Assembly (NCBI GenBank): GCA_902768975.1
Contig: CACXMZ010000008.1
Location: 99,111-163,110 of the forward strand
DNA length: 64,000 nucleotides
Direction: 5' to 3'
Origin: an uncultured Coriobacteriaceae bacterium
GTDB taxonomy: Bacteria > Actinomycetota > Coriobacteriia > Coriobacteriales > Eggerthellaceae
Position 1 is the first letter of the stretch. Each line of letters opens with the position of its first letter. The notes below the pieces were generated by a model. The model did no database searches. It saw only the letters and a list, made by a program, of their open reading frames with translations, and was not told where the DNA came from. Positions 50,230 to 58,051 of this stretch are shown one piece after another. The position numbers and the translations under genes were made by a program.

Positions 50230-50323
50230 CCGCACCCCGCCAGGCCGCTCACACTTCCTGCAAACCCTTCAGCCTGTTCAGGTGGTAAAATAATGCGCTA
50301 CAACAGAAGCAAGGAGGGGCGAA

Positions 50324-51538
50324 ATGCCTGAGTACAAAAAATCGACGAAACTGGACAACGTACTCTACGACGTGCGCGGGCCCGTGCTCGACGAAGCCAT
50401 GCGCATGGAAGAAGCGGGTACCAATGTACTCAAGCTCAATATTGGCAACCCGGCACCCTTCGGTTTCCGCACGCCCGACGAAGTGGTTTACGACATGGCG
50501 CGCCAGCTCGCCGACTGCGAAGGTTATTCCAATTCCAAGGGTCTGTATTCTGCCCGCAAGGCCATCATGCAGTACTATCAGCTTAAAGGCTTTGAAGGTG
50601 TTGAAATTGAAGACATCTATACGGGCAATGGCGCCAGTGAGCTCATTAATATTTGCATGAGTGCCCTGCTTGACGATGGCGACGAAATCCTCATTCCTTC
50701 GCCCGACTACCCGCTTTGGACAGCCTGCGCCACGCTCGCTGGCGGCCGCCCCGTACACTATATTTGCGACGAACAGGCCGAATGGAACCCCGACATCGAA
50801 GACATCCGCTCCAAGGTGACGGACCGCACCAAGGCCATCGTTATTATCAACCCCAACAACCCCACGGGTGCGCTGTACGACCGCAGCGTCCTCCAGCAAA
50901 TTGTGGACATCGCGCGCGAACACCAGCTCATCATTTTCTCGGACGAAATCTACGACCGCCTGGTCATGGACGGGCTCGAGCATATTTCCATCGCCACCAT
51001 GGCACCCGACCTGTTCTGCGTAACCTTCAGCGGCCTTTCGAAGTCGCACATGATCGCCGGCTACCGCATTGGCTGGATGGTGCTTTCGGGCAACAAGAAG
51101 GCGGCCAAGGACTATATTGAAGGCATCAACATGCTCACCAACATGCGCCTGTGCTCGAACGTGCCCGCCCAGTCCATTGTGCAAACGGCGCTCTGGGGCC
51201 ATCAAAGCGTAAAAACCTACGTGAGCCCCGGTGGCCGCGTGTTGGAGCAGCGCAACTTCATCTACGACGCCTTAAACAACATCGAAGGTGTTTCGGTGGT
51301 TAAGCCCAAGGCGGCCTTCTATGCCTTCCCGAAGCTAGACGTGAAGAAGTTTAACATTACCGACGACGAAAAATTCGCGCTTGACCTGCTCAAGGAAAAG
51401 AAGCTGCTCATTGTGCACGGCCGCGGTTTTAACTGGCATGAACCCGACCACTTCCGCGTGGTCTTCCTGCCAAACCTCGAAGACCTGGCCGACGCCATGA
51501 GCCGCCTGGCCGACTTCCTGGCCACCTACCACCAGTAG
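50324..51538 (+). CDS. alaA: Alanine (glutamate-pyruvate) aminotransferase, class I
   Basis: A 404-residue PLP enzyme very similar in length and motifs to E. coli AlaA: NIGNPAPFGF near the N-terminus, NPNNPTGA, SDEIYDRL, and SGLSKSHMIAGYRIGW with the Schiff-base Lys at 240. Arg residues of the C-terminal carboxylate site are in HFRVVFLP. It should interconvert pyruvate/glutamate and alanine/2-oxoglutarate. AGGAGGGG precedes the ATG. A TAAAAT box is visible about 40 bases upstream. Monocistronic as far as seen. Confidence 0.92.
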   Translation: MPEYKKSTKLDNVLYDVRGPVLDEAMRMEEAGTNVLKLNIGNPAPFGFRTPDEVVYDMARQLADCEGYSNSKGLYSARKAIMQYYQLKGFEGVEIEDIYTGNGASELINICMSALLDDGDEILIPSPDYPLWTACATLAGGRPVHYICDEQAEWNPDIEDIRSKVTDRTKAIVIINPNNPTGALYDRSVLQQIVDIAREHQLIIFSDEIYDRLVMDGLEHISIATMAPDLFCVTFSGLSKSHMIAGYRIGWMVLSGNKKAAKDYIEGINMLTNMRLCSNVPAQSIVQTALWGHQSVKTYVSPGGRVLEQRNFIYDALNNIEGVSVVKPKAAFYAFPKLDVKKFNITDDEKFALDLLKEKKLLIVHGRGFNWHEPDHFRVVFLPNLEDLADAMSRLADFLATYHQ

Positions 51539-51619
51539 GTAGTGGGGAAGCGCTGCGCGTAGTAGGGTCCAGGAGCCCAGGTAAAAAGAACGTCCAAGCG
51601 AAGGGCATGCCCACATTTC

Positions 51620-53878
51620 ATGAAGGCACCCACTGAACAACTCGAATTCTTTGCGCGTTGCGCCAGCGGTTTTGAAGCCACGCTTGCAGGCGAGTTGCGC
51701 GGTCTTGGCGCCCAGCGCGTGCGGCCCTTGAAGGGCGGCGTTGCTTTTTTCGGCACTGTTGAAAGCGCGTATCGAGCCTGCCTGTGGAGCCGCGTGGCTA
51801 CGCGCATCCAGCTGGTCTTGGCGCGCGTGGCTGCCGCAGATGCTGAAACGCTGTACCACGAAGTGGTGGCCCTGCCTTGGGAAGACCATCTGGCGCCGCA
51901 GGCAACTCTGGCCGTGCGCGCCCATGGCGAAAACAAGCAGCTGCGCAACACGCAATTCACGGCGCTTAAGGTAAAGGACGCTGTGTGCGACCGCCTGCGC
52001 AAGGCGCGGGGGGAACGTCCCAATGTGGACGCCAAAAACCCGGACTTTGCCCTGGACGTTTCTGTGCATAAGGACAAGGCGAGCCTCTACCTCAACTTAA
52101 GTGGGCCTTCACTTCATAGGCGTGGCTACCGGGAAGACGGCGTGCAGACCGAAGCGCCCCTTAAGGAAACGCTGGCAGCAGGCATGCTCCTTGCTGCTGG
52201 TTGGGATGAGTTTGTTTTTGTCGACCCCTTATGCGGGTCGGGTACGCTTGCCATTGAGGCGGCCCTTATGGCTGCCGATGCTGCCCCCGGTTTGCTTCGC
52301 ACGCACTGGGGCTTTACGGGCTGGGCGCAGCATAGCCAAGAAACCTGGCAGCGCCTGCAAGAAGAAGCTACCACACGCAAGGCCGAAGGTCTTGCGCGGC
52401 TTGCAGGCAACGCGCAGGGCAAGCCGCTCTTTCTTGCGGGCGACGTGGACGCGCGCGCCATTGAAATTGCCCAAGCAAATGCCGAACGCGCGGGGGTCGC
52501 AGAACTTATCGAATTCCGCGTGGCAGACGCGGCAGCGCTTTTGTCGTCTTCCGCCGACTTTGCGGCGATTGTGCCATCCCGCGGCTTGACTCCCTACGGT
52601 CTAGCACCCTGCGGCTTGCTTGCCACCAACCCGCCTTACGGCGAACGCCTGCTTGAAGCGGGGCAGCTCAACGGCGTATACCAAGCCCTTCACCAGTGTA
52701 TTGAACAGCTTCCTGCGACGTGGGACCTAGCTATTATCACGCCCGACGAAGGCATCGACGCCGCCCTTGGCGAAGTGGCAAGCCAAACGCTTAGCTGCTA
52801 CAACGGCCCCATAGAAACCAAGCTGCGCTTCTACCAAAACCGTGCCGCGCGCACCCCACTCCACCTTATTTCGCTTGCGGGGCGCGAATGCAGTGTGCCT
52901 GTGTTTGAAGCGGGGAGCGAACAGTTCGCCGCGCGCCTGCGCAAGGTGGCGAAGGAACGTGCCAAGTGGGCTCGCAAGGAAGGCGTGAGCTGCTATCGCA
53001 TTTACGACACGGACTTACCCGACTACGCCCTTTCGGTGGACCTGTACCAGCACGCGCAAACGGGTGAGTGCTATGCACGTCTTGCCGAATACCAGGCGCC
53101 CGCTTCCATCGACCCGCTACTGGCCGACCGCCGTTTTCAGGACGCCGTGGCCCTGGTGCCCGCCGTGCTGGACCTAGATTCCGCACGTGTGTTTTCCAAG
53201 GTGCGCAAACGCGCCAAGGGTGGGCAGCAGTACCGCGAAGCGCGGGGCGAAGCATTCGTTTTGCCCGTCCAAGAGTCGGGCTTTACCTTCGAAGTGGACT
53301 TAAACAGCTACCTGGACACGGGCCTGTTTCTGGACCATCGTATAACGCGCGAGCTGCTGGGTACCCTGGCGGAAGGCAAGCGCGTTTTGAACCTATTCGC
53401 CTATACGGGTACGGCTACCGTTCACGCAGCAGGCGGGGGCGCGGCAAGCACCACGACCGTCGACCTTTCAAATACCTACCTTGCCTGGGCGAAACGCAAC
53501 ATGGAACTCAATGGCTTTACGGGGCCACAACACCAGTTCGTCCGCGCCAACGTGCGCGAGTGGCTCGACCAGGCCGTTCGCGACCAACTCTTCGACCTGG
53601 TATTTTGCGACCCGCCCACCTTTTCGAATTCCAAGGCCATGGGGGAGCGCAGCTTCGAAGTTCAGCGCGACCACGTTGAACTGCTCACAAAAATAAAGCG
53701 CCTGTTGGCTCCAGGCGCTCGTGTCATGTTTTCTTGTAACCTGCGCAACTTCAAGCTCGACGAAGAAGCACTTGTTGCGGCGGGTTTGGTGGTGCGCGAC
53801 ATCAGCCCCGAAACGATTCCCGCTGACTTTGCACGCACCCCCAAAATCCACTACTGCTTTGAAATACTGCTTCCTTAA
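51620..53878 (+). CDS. rlmL: Bifunctional 23S rRNA methyltransferase RlmKL
   Basis: A 752-residue fusion protein. An N-terminal THUMP domain (about 45-165) is followed by the RlmL methyltransferase with PLCGSGTLAIEAA and NPPYGERL (337-344). The C-terminal RlmK methyltransferase has FLDHR, LNLFAYTGTATVHA and CDPPTFSNSK (663-672). In E. coli it makes m2G2445 and m7G2069 in 23S rRNA. Both SAM-binding halves look intact. The ribosome site before ATG 51620 is weak. It is convergent with the lipoprotein gene; only a small TACTG-AA-CAGTA hairpin separates them. Confidence 0.93.
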   Translation: MKAPTEQLEFFARCASGFEATLAGELRGLGAQRVRPLKGGVAFFGTVESAYRACLWSRVATRIQLVLARVAAADAETLYHEVVALPWEDHLAPQATLAVRAHGENKQLRNTQFTALKVKDAVCDRLRKARGERPNVDAKNPDFALDVSVHKDKASLYLNLSGPSLHRRGYREDGVQTEAPLKETLAAGMLLAAGWDEFVFVDPLCGSGTLAIEAALMAADAAPGLLRTHWGFTGWAQHSQETWQRLQEEATTRKAEGLARLAGNAQGKPLFLAGDVDARAIEIAQANAERAGVAELIEFRVADAAALLSSSADFAAIVPSRGLTPYGLAPCGLLATNPPYGERLLEAGQLNGVYQALHQCIEQLPATWDLAIITPDEGIDAALGEVASQTLSCYNGPIETKLRFYQNRAARTPLHLISLAGRECSVPVFEAGSEQFAARLRKVAKERAKWARKEGVSCYRIYDTDLPDYALSVDLYQHAQTGECYARLAEYQAPASIDPLLADRRFQDAVALVPAVLDLDSARVFSKVRKRAKGGQQYREARGEAFVLPVQESGFTFEVDLNSYLDTGLFLDHRITRELLGTLAEGKRVLNLFAYTGTATVHAAGGGAASTTTVDLSNTYLAWAKRNMELNGFTGPQHQFVRANVREWLDQAVRDQLFDLVFCDPPTFSNSKAMGERSFEVQRDHVELLTKIKRLLAPGARVMFSCNLRNFKLDEEALVAAGLVVRDISPETIPADFARTPKIHYCFEILLP

Positions 53879-53907
53879 TCTACTGAACAGTAGCGTCCGC
53901 CAATTAA

Positions 53908-55356
53908 TTACGCCGTAGTTCCCTGGGCGCTCGTTTGGCCTTCAAAGCTTCCACGGTCGGGGCGCTGGCCGTCGAAACCTTCGCCGCATCCACCGCGACC
54001 GCCCATGCCACCGCCCATGGACTGGGTAAGCTCGGTCATCTGCTGGCCATTTACCACCAGTTCGCCGCCGGTCATTTCGCCGCCCCAGACATAGTCGAAG
54101 GCAGACTGGCCCGTAATGTTCACCGACCCACCGCGAATGTACAGGTAGCCGTTGGAGTCGAGCGCGTCGGTGTCGCCCTGGGCCATTTCAATATTGAGCG
54201 TGCCGCCCGTAATTTCCAGGGTGGGGGTGTACACCGAAGACTTGATGGATGCGTTAATAGCGTCGTCGCTTGCCTTAATGTCGATGTTGCCGCCGTTAAT
54301 CTGAATATAGGTACCTTCGATGCATTCCGTGCCGTTCAGCTTGTAGGTGCCGCCGTCGATCCATACAAAGGCATAGCCCTGGATGCAATTGTCGGTGGTT
54401 GTAATGTTGAAGGTGCCGTCCTTAATGTAGACGTAGCCCAGTTCGTTGTCGTCGTCGTTTTTGGCCTTGATGCCGTCAGCGGCATTAATGGTGAAGCTGC
54501 CGTCTGCAATGCGCACGGAGTCGTTGGCACTTAGGCCGCTGCCGTTGGCAGCATTCAGGGTGTAGGTGCCGCCGGTAACCTTCAGGTCGTCCTTGCTTAC
54601 GATGGCATGGTCGCTCGAATTGATGGTCAGGCTGCCTGCGCCGTTCAGGCACAGGTCGTCCTTGCTAAAGATAACGCCGTCGGTACTAGTTTCGCCGTCG
54701 GCAACAAAGGTGCCCGTAACTTCCAGGGTGTTTTCGCCCTGCAGCGTGACCAGTACCTTGTCGGCAGACTTCACATAGATGGCAGGGAAGTCTTCGTTAG
54801 TGATGCTTACACCGTCCAGCACGAGCTGTACCTTGGCAGTTTCAGGTGCTTCCACGATGATGGTCGTGTTTTCCGCGCTGCCCGAAACAAGGTAGACGCC
54901 TTCTTCAAAAACGGTGATGTCTTGGCCGCTGGAAAGGCTGAGCTTTGTGGCGTTGCTGGTGTCGGGCGCCTGTTCCAGGTCGCGGTCGGTAAAGGCTTCG
55001 GCCGTGTTGAGCGTAGCGCTAATGGCTATGCCCGTGTCGGTTGCGGTATAGCCCTTGTCGGTCGTTTGACCAGGCATGACGTCTTCGCTGCCTGCGCCCA
55101 TGGCAGTTTTTCCTGCGGTGCTGCTCGAAGCCATTTCGGGCGGCACAGCACTTGAAGAAGCTTCGGGTGCCATTGAGCTTGAAGGTGGCTCGGGTGGCAA
55201 AGAACTCGAAATTGCGCTGCTGCTTGCTTCTGCTGCGGTACTGGTGCTTGCTTCAGTTCCGCTTACTCCTGTGGCGCTGCAACCCAGAACGCCCAACAGA
55301 AAGACGGTGGGCAGCGCCGCCAGTAAAAAGGTGAAAAATACTTTTACGTGCTTCAT
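53908..55356 (-). CDS. Beta-helix carbohydrate-binding-like lipoprotein (Cthe_2159/DUF4353 type)
   Basis: Start chosen at ATG 55356 because the residues after it form a lipoprotein signal peptide ending LLGVLGCSATG; the frame extends 14 codons further. The protein has 482 residues: a Ser/Ala/Pro spacer (about 30-100), then a right-handed beta-helix-like region with repeating G-G-T-Y-x-L and I-x-x-A-D-x-G/A rungs. The pattern matches the Cthe_2159 group, reported as calcium- and polygalacturonate-binding. The C-terminus is Gly/Met-rich (MGGGMGGRGGCGEGF). It probably sits on the outer membrane face and binds polysaccharide or cations. Divergent from the c-di-GMP cluster, sharing a 197-base intergenic region. 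Confidence 0.82.
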   Translation of the reverse strand: MKHVKVFFTFLLAALPTVFLLGVLGCSATGVSGTEASTSTAAEASSSAISSSLPPEPPSSSMAPEASSSAVPPEMASSSTAGKTAMGAGSEDVMPGQTTDKGYTATDTGIAISATLNTAEAFTDRDLEQAPDTSNATKLSLSSGQDITVFEEGVYLVSGSAENTTIIVEAPETAKVQLVLDGVSITNEDFPAIYVKSADKVLVTLQGENTLEVTGTFVADGETSTDGVIFSKDDLCLNGAGSLTINSSDHAIVSKDDLKVTGGTYTLNAANGSGLSANDSVRIADGSFTINAADGIKAKNDDDNELGYVYIKDGTFNITTTDNCIQGYAFVWIDGGTYKLNGTECIEGTYIQINGGNIDIKASDDAINASIKSSVYTPTLEITGGTLNIEMAQGDTDALDSNGYLYIRGGSVNITGQSAFDYVWGGEMTGGELVVNGQQMTELTQSMGGGMGGRGGCGEGFDGQRPDRGSFEGQTSAQGTTA

Positions 55357-55553
55357 GGTAGTTCCTCTCAATCCTGCGATTTTTCGCGTTTGTACCATAT
55401 AACGCTGTGCATCTTAGTCTGCAATTCTTAAAGTTCTCTGAAACAATACGTAACGTTTAAGCTTTCTTTCAGGTTTTCATCTGGGCTTTTTTCCCGTAAA
55501 ATATAAGGCTGACGTAAAAGCCGTTTGGGAACGTAGACGCAAGGAACGTACGT

Positions 55554-56699
55554 ATGGTACTGCCAGCCTGGATGCCAGTTATTTTTTACGCCGTGGTTAT
55601 CATGGTGTTTATTGGCGTGTTTTCCTGGACGCACTTGGAAGCAAATACCGAACGAAAATACTTTTCGGTCCTCGTATTTCTGACAGCGTTTATGCTGGTC
55701 AACGACTTTGTTTCGCGCATGTATATCTATGACTGGTTCCCGCTGTGGCTCGTCGTCGCAACCACCTATGTCAACTTCTTGGTTCTGCCTGCCATTGGCA
55801 TAGGTTGGTACTGGTTTGTGCGCAGTGTGCTTACCGCTGAAGAACGCTACACCGCCCAGACTGTCAATACCATAATCCTTGTTATTGCCTGCATTGGCTT
55901 TGCAGCTCTTCTTATCAACCCCTTCACGGGGGCCGTGTTTGTCTTCGACGAAACGGGAACCTACTACCGCGGGCCACTGTTCTTCTTCCCGGCGGGGTCC
56001 ACCTTCCTTTGTATTGTTATTGCGGAAGCCTTTATTATCCGCCGCGTGCGCAACTTGGGCCGCAGCGTGCTTATAAGCATGCTGTTGTTCCCCGTGCCGC
56101 CACTCGTGGGTGGCATTGTGGCCATGTTTGTTTACGGTGTGCCCTGGATGCCGCTTGGCATTGCCCTTTCCATGGTTATTCTGTACGCCGCTCTGCAAGA
56201 CAGTAGCATGGGCACAGACTTCCTAACGGGCTTGCACAACCGCCGCAAGCTCGACGAATTTATGGAAGAACGCATGACGCACCCGCAGCCTGGGCGCAAG
56301 GTTGCCGCCATCATGGTAGACATCGACGACTTCAAAGTTATCAACGACAGCCAAGGCCATGCCGTGGGCGACCTCGTGCTTGCCCAGACCGCCCACCTGC
56401 TGCGCCGCAGCGTGCGCGTGGGCGACATAGTGGCGCGCTTTGGCGGCGACGAATTTGTCATCCTGCTCGACGTGAAGGACGAATCGGAACTGGGCGAAGT
56501 GGTGGCGCGCATTGAAAAGGAACTCGAAGCATTCAACGCGCAGGACCATGCCTTCACCCTGTATTTGAGCATGGGCCAGTGCGTGTGCGACACGACCGAA
56601 TATACCGACGTGGGCGAATTTATGGAACGTCTCGACAAACTTATGTATGCCAACAAGCTGCAAAATAAGTTGGAAAGGGCCAAGCAGCTTGCGAGCTAG
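55554..56699 (+). CDS. Membrane diguanylate cyclase 1 (7-TM plus GGDEF)
   Basis: A 381-residue protein. About seven membrane segments cover residues 1-215. The GGDEF domain follows from LTGLHNRRKLDEF, with GGDEF at 297-301, the metal site in IMVDIDDFK and NDSQGHAVGD. An RxxD inhibitory site (RVGD, 288-291) is present, so product feedback is expected. AAGGA lies eight bases before the ATG. It is a diverged paralogue of the next gene (same layout, same RCYVY/RMYIY-type membrane motif) and starts a co-directional set of two cyclases and a phosphodiesterase. Confidence 0.92.
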   Translation: MVLPAWMPVIFYAVVIMVFIGVFSWTHLEANTERKYFSVLVFLTAFMLVNDFVSRMYIYDWFPLWLVVATTYVNFLVLPAIGIGWYWFVRSVLTAEERYTAQTVNTIILVIACIGFAALLINPFTGAVFVFDETGTYYRGPLFFFPAGSTFLCIVIAEAFIIRRVRNLGRSVLISMLLFPVPPLVGGIVAMFVYGVPWMPLGIALSMVILYAALQDSSMGTDFLTGLHNRRKLDEFMEERMTHPQPGRKVAAIMVDIDDFKVINDSQGHAVGDLVLAQTAHLLRRSVRVGDIVARFGGDEFVILLDVKDESELGEVVARIEKELEAFNAQDHAFTLYLSMGQCVCDTTEYTDVGEFMERLDKLMYANKLQNKLERAKQLAS

Positions 56700-56720
56700 C
56701 TTGGGGGAAGATTCTACCGT

Positions 56721-57890
56721 ATGACAAGCTGGGCACCAGTCACCATTTATGCGCTGCTCATCATGGGCTTCCTTGGCTACTTCGCTTGGCGTCACATGGA
56801 CGACAGTATTGGCCGCCAGCCCTTCGTTATGCTGGTGTTTTTGTCTGTCATTATGCTGGTGAGCGACTATGTTTCGCGTTGCTATGTTTACCCAGGCTTT
56901 CCGCACATTGCCGTTGCAGGTTGTACGGCCATCACCTTTATTATGCTGCCTGCTATTGGCACGGAATGGCACCAATACGTGCGTAGCGTCTTAAACGCTG
57001 AAGAACGTTCCAAGATGCGCGGCCTGGACGTGGTGGTTACCGTGTTGGCGTCGTTTGCCATTGTGGTAATTCTTATGTCGCCCATTACGTCGTGGGTGTA
57101 TTACTTCGACAGCACGGGCATGTATTATCGCGGCGAAATGTTTATTGTGCCTGCGTCGAGCTTCTTCCTTATTCTTATCCTGGTCGACTCCTTCCTTCTT
57201 TTTGAAGCGCATTCCTTGGGGCGCACGAGCAAGGCGGTGCTCTTTGCGTTCCCCATTCCTTCCATAGTTGGTGCCGTGCTCGCCGTGGCCGTCCCCGACG
57301 TGCCCTGGATCCCCCTGGGCGTGACCGTTTCCATGGTGGCACTCTTCGCGAACATTCAGAACACGGGCATGGGGCACGACTACCTCACGGGGCTTTATAA
57401 CCGCCGTAAGCTTGAAGAGCTCATGAACGAACGCGTTGAACGCGCGCGGCTTGGGCGCGGTTTTGCTGCCATCATGATGGACGTGGACAACTTCAAGCGC
57501 ATTAACGACACGCTGGGCCATTCCACGGGCGACATTGCCCTGGCTGAAACGGCGCGTTTGCTCAAGCGCAGCGTGCGTTCGGGCGACGCAGTGGCGCGTT
57601 TTGGTGGCGACGAATTCTTCGTCCTGCTCGATATTGAAGACGCTTCTGAACTCGAAGAAGTAGTGGCGCGCATCGCCGAAGAAGAAGAGACTTTTACCAA
57701 GGAAGACCATGCCTACAAGCTCGCATTGAGTAAGGGCTATGACGTTTTTGACCCAGAAAAATTTGAAACGGTGCAGGCCTTCGAAGAACACCTTGACGCG
57801 CTCATGTATGAAAACAAGCGCTTGCGCCACAGCCAAGAAAAAAGCTTGGCCGAGGGTTCCTCCTTTCCAAAGAATCGGAGGAGTGTATAA
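56721..57890 (+). CDS. Membrane diguanylate cyclase 2 (7-TM plus GGDEF)
   Basis: A 389-residue paralogue of the preceding gene, 21 bases downstream. It has seven membrane segments (1-215), LTGLYNRRKLEEL at the start of the catalytic domain, GGDEF at 295-299 with RSGD (286-289) as inhibitory site, and NDTLGHSTGD. GGGGGAAG serves as ribosome site. The C-terminus ends in a basic Ser-rich tail. The divergence between the two membrane halves suggests different input signals feeding one c-di-GMP pool. Confidence 0.92.
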   Translation: MTSWAPVTIYALLIMGFLGYFAWRHMDDSIGRQPFVMLVFLSVIMLVSDYVSRCYVYPGFPHIAVAGCTAITFIMLPAIGTEWHQYVRSVLNAEERSKMRGLDVVVTVLASFAIVVILMSPITSWVYYFDSTGMYYRGEMFIVPASSFFLILILVDSFLLFEAHSLGRTSKAVLFAFPIPSIVGAVLAVAVPDVPWIPLGVTVSMVALFANIQNTGMGHDYLTGLYNRRKLEELMNERVERARLGRGFAAIMMDVDNFKRINDTLGHSTGDIALAETARLLKRSVRSGDAVARFGGDEFFVLLDIEDASELEEVVARIAEEEETFTKEDHAYKLALSKGYDVFDPEKFETVQAFEEHLDALMYENKRLRHSQEKSLAEGSSFPKNRRSV

Positions 57891-57932
57891 TATATGAGTA
57901 ATTTAGTTTTACAGCAAAAAAGTCTACTTACT

Positions 57933-57941
57933 TGGTATACT
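57933..57941 (+). promoter_or_regulatory. Extended -10 promoter before the EAL gene
   Basis: TGGTATACT fits an extended -10 (TGn plus TATACT). A second candidate, TATAAT at 57886-57891, overlaps the stop codon of cyclase 2. Either would give the EAL gene its own transcript with a leader of 100-150 bases. Confidence 0.45.
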
Positions 57942-57997
57942 TACTCGACAGTTTGTAATTGCGTAAACGACAACGTTAGTTCCATACAGGTAAACGT

Positions 57998-58039
57998 ACA
58001 AGCGAGTGCTGGCAGTAACGCTTGTGCGTTTTATTTTTA
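57998..58039 (+). terminator. Terminator-like hairpin directly before the EAL gene ribosome site
   Basis: ACAAGCG (57998-58004) and CGCTTGT (58019-58025) form a 7-bp stem with a 14-base loop, followed by GCGTTTTATTTTT. The Shine-Dalgarno GGAAGG starts at 58041, right after it. It could terminate the cyclase transcripts or act as an attenuator of the EAL gene. Confidence 0.5.
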
Positions 58040-58051
58040 TGGAAGGTAATC

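Noticed and set aside
57891..58051. c-di-GMP riboswitch before the EAL gene
   Set aside because: Expected because of context, but I see neither the GEMM-type conserved core nor its tetraloop-receptor pair in this leader.
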